A model generated the notes under the pieces. It ran no database searches and was not told the DNA's origin. It saw only the letters and a program-made list of their open reading frames with translations. Shown one piece after another: positions 60,764 to 60,948 of a stretch of DNA of 60,948 bases. The position numbers were made by a program, and so were the translations under genes. Where the stretch lies: NCBI GenBank assembly GCA_017523785.1, contig JAFWVX010000044.1:1-60948 (forward strand), written 5' to 3'. Position 1 is the stretch's first letter. Each line of letters starts with the position of its first letter. This DNA comes from Lachnospiraceae bacterium. GTDB lineage: Bacteria; Bacillota; Clostridia; Lachnospirales; Lachnospiraceae.

Positions 60764-60778
60764 GTAGGGGCGAACCCG
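60764..60778 (+). repeat. Truncated dispersed element before the TrpX-like gene
   Basis: GTAGGGGCGAACCCG has both ends of the element with one core unit. It lies between the T-box terminator and the AGGAGGAG ribosome site. Confidence 0.7.
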
Positions 60779-60790
60779 AGGAGGAGAGTT

Positions 60791-60948
60791 ATGAAAAAAG
60801 TATTAGCATTATTAGTTTTATCAACCATGGTATTCACAGCTTGTGGACAAAAGGCAGTTAGTACAGAGGCAACTAAGGCAGCAGATGGTGCTGCAAAAGT
60901 TTACACTGTGGGAATTGGACAGTTTGCAGAGCACGGTTCTCTTGACAA
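60791..60948 (+). CDS. trpX: TrpX-like substrate-binding lipoprotein (partial, runs off the edge)
   Basis: The first 52 residues of a binding lipoprotein. The signal is MKKVLALLVLSTMVFTAC (lipid Cys at residue 18), with a Thr/Ala linker and then VYTVGIGQFAEHGSLD, the typical opening of the ABC_sub_bind (PF04392) family. AGGAGGAG precedes ATG 60791. The tryptophan-type T-box directly upstream supports a tryptophan transporter role. The permease and ATPase genes would be expected beyond the window. Confidence 0.8.
   Translation, partial: MKKVLALLVLSTMVFTACGQKAVSTEATKAADGAAKVYTVGIGQFAEHGSLD

Overview
The window is about 61 kb of AT-rich DNA (I did not compute GC%) with densely packed genes, nearly all on the + strand. 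It looks like a low-GC Gram-positive of the class Clostridia, probably Lachnospiraceae-like. Supporting signs are a T-box leader, a Firmicutes-type division cluster headed by mraZ, DnaD and DnaI-like replication proteins, an ECF-type QueT, LicD, an LTA-synthase-like enzyme, a GtrA/YfhO pair, and many lipoproteins with plain MKK...C signal peptides. The species assignment is inference.

Layout. 1-2672: accessory debris, namely a cysteine-rich unknown open at the left edge, a small unknown, a frameshifted GNAT acetyltransferase and a choline-binding-repeat remnant. 2709-10459: rny, an orphan ABC_sub_bind lipoprotein, then a complete branched-chain amino-acid ABC importer (livJ, attenuator, livHMGF). 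10517-13286: a frameshifted WG-like lipoprotein and a PstS-like lipoprotein. 13288-20501: envelope polymer genes, namely an LTA-synthase-like sulfatase fused to a NodB deacetylase (frameshifted), LicD, a ThDP enzyme and an HMGL-like aldolase. 20565-22377: a membrane protein facing a convergent 5'-nucleotidase-like lipoprotein with a degraded active site. 22420-31820: the dcw cluster mraZ-rsmH-ftsL-ftsI-mraY-murD-ftsW-ftsQ-ftsZ, under a promoter carrying 10-bp-phased MraZ boxes. 31858-46713: prfC, metNI, murC (with an in-frame stop), dnaD-like, dnaI-like, prs, an acyltransferase, a methyltransferase, a choline-binding-like repeat protein, tadA, gtrA and yfhO. 46726-54937: a second envelope island, namely a DUF4163/DUF3298-like lipoprotein, then a membrane DUF6273-like protein, a PstS-like lipoprotein, a secreted DUF6273-like protein and a WG-like exported protein. 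This island echoes the 10.5-13.3 kb pair. 54943-60948: tRNA-Lys (abnormal), tRNA-Gln, tex, queT, a glycine-zipper exported protein, a candidate minus-strand small RNA, a radical SAM enzyme, and a tryptophan-type T-box in front of a TrpX-like lipoprotein that runs off the edge.

The most unusual feature is a family of short GC-rich elements that starts GTAGGG, contains a GCGAGC-ACT-GCGAGC (or perfectly palindromic) core and ends CCCG. In intergenic DNA the copies usually sit directly 5' of the Shine-Dalgarno of the next gene. Inside genes they are inserted in frame: three tandem copies in the ThDP enzyme, and two or three in the radical SAM enzyme. The element is therefore translated into protein, like the palindromic elements of Rickettsia.

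Four genes carry apparent single-base lesions (GNAT, WG-like lipoprotein, sulfatase-deacetylase, murC). One of them should be essential, so some may be sequencing errors rather than real mutations.
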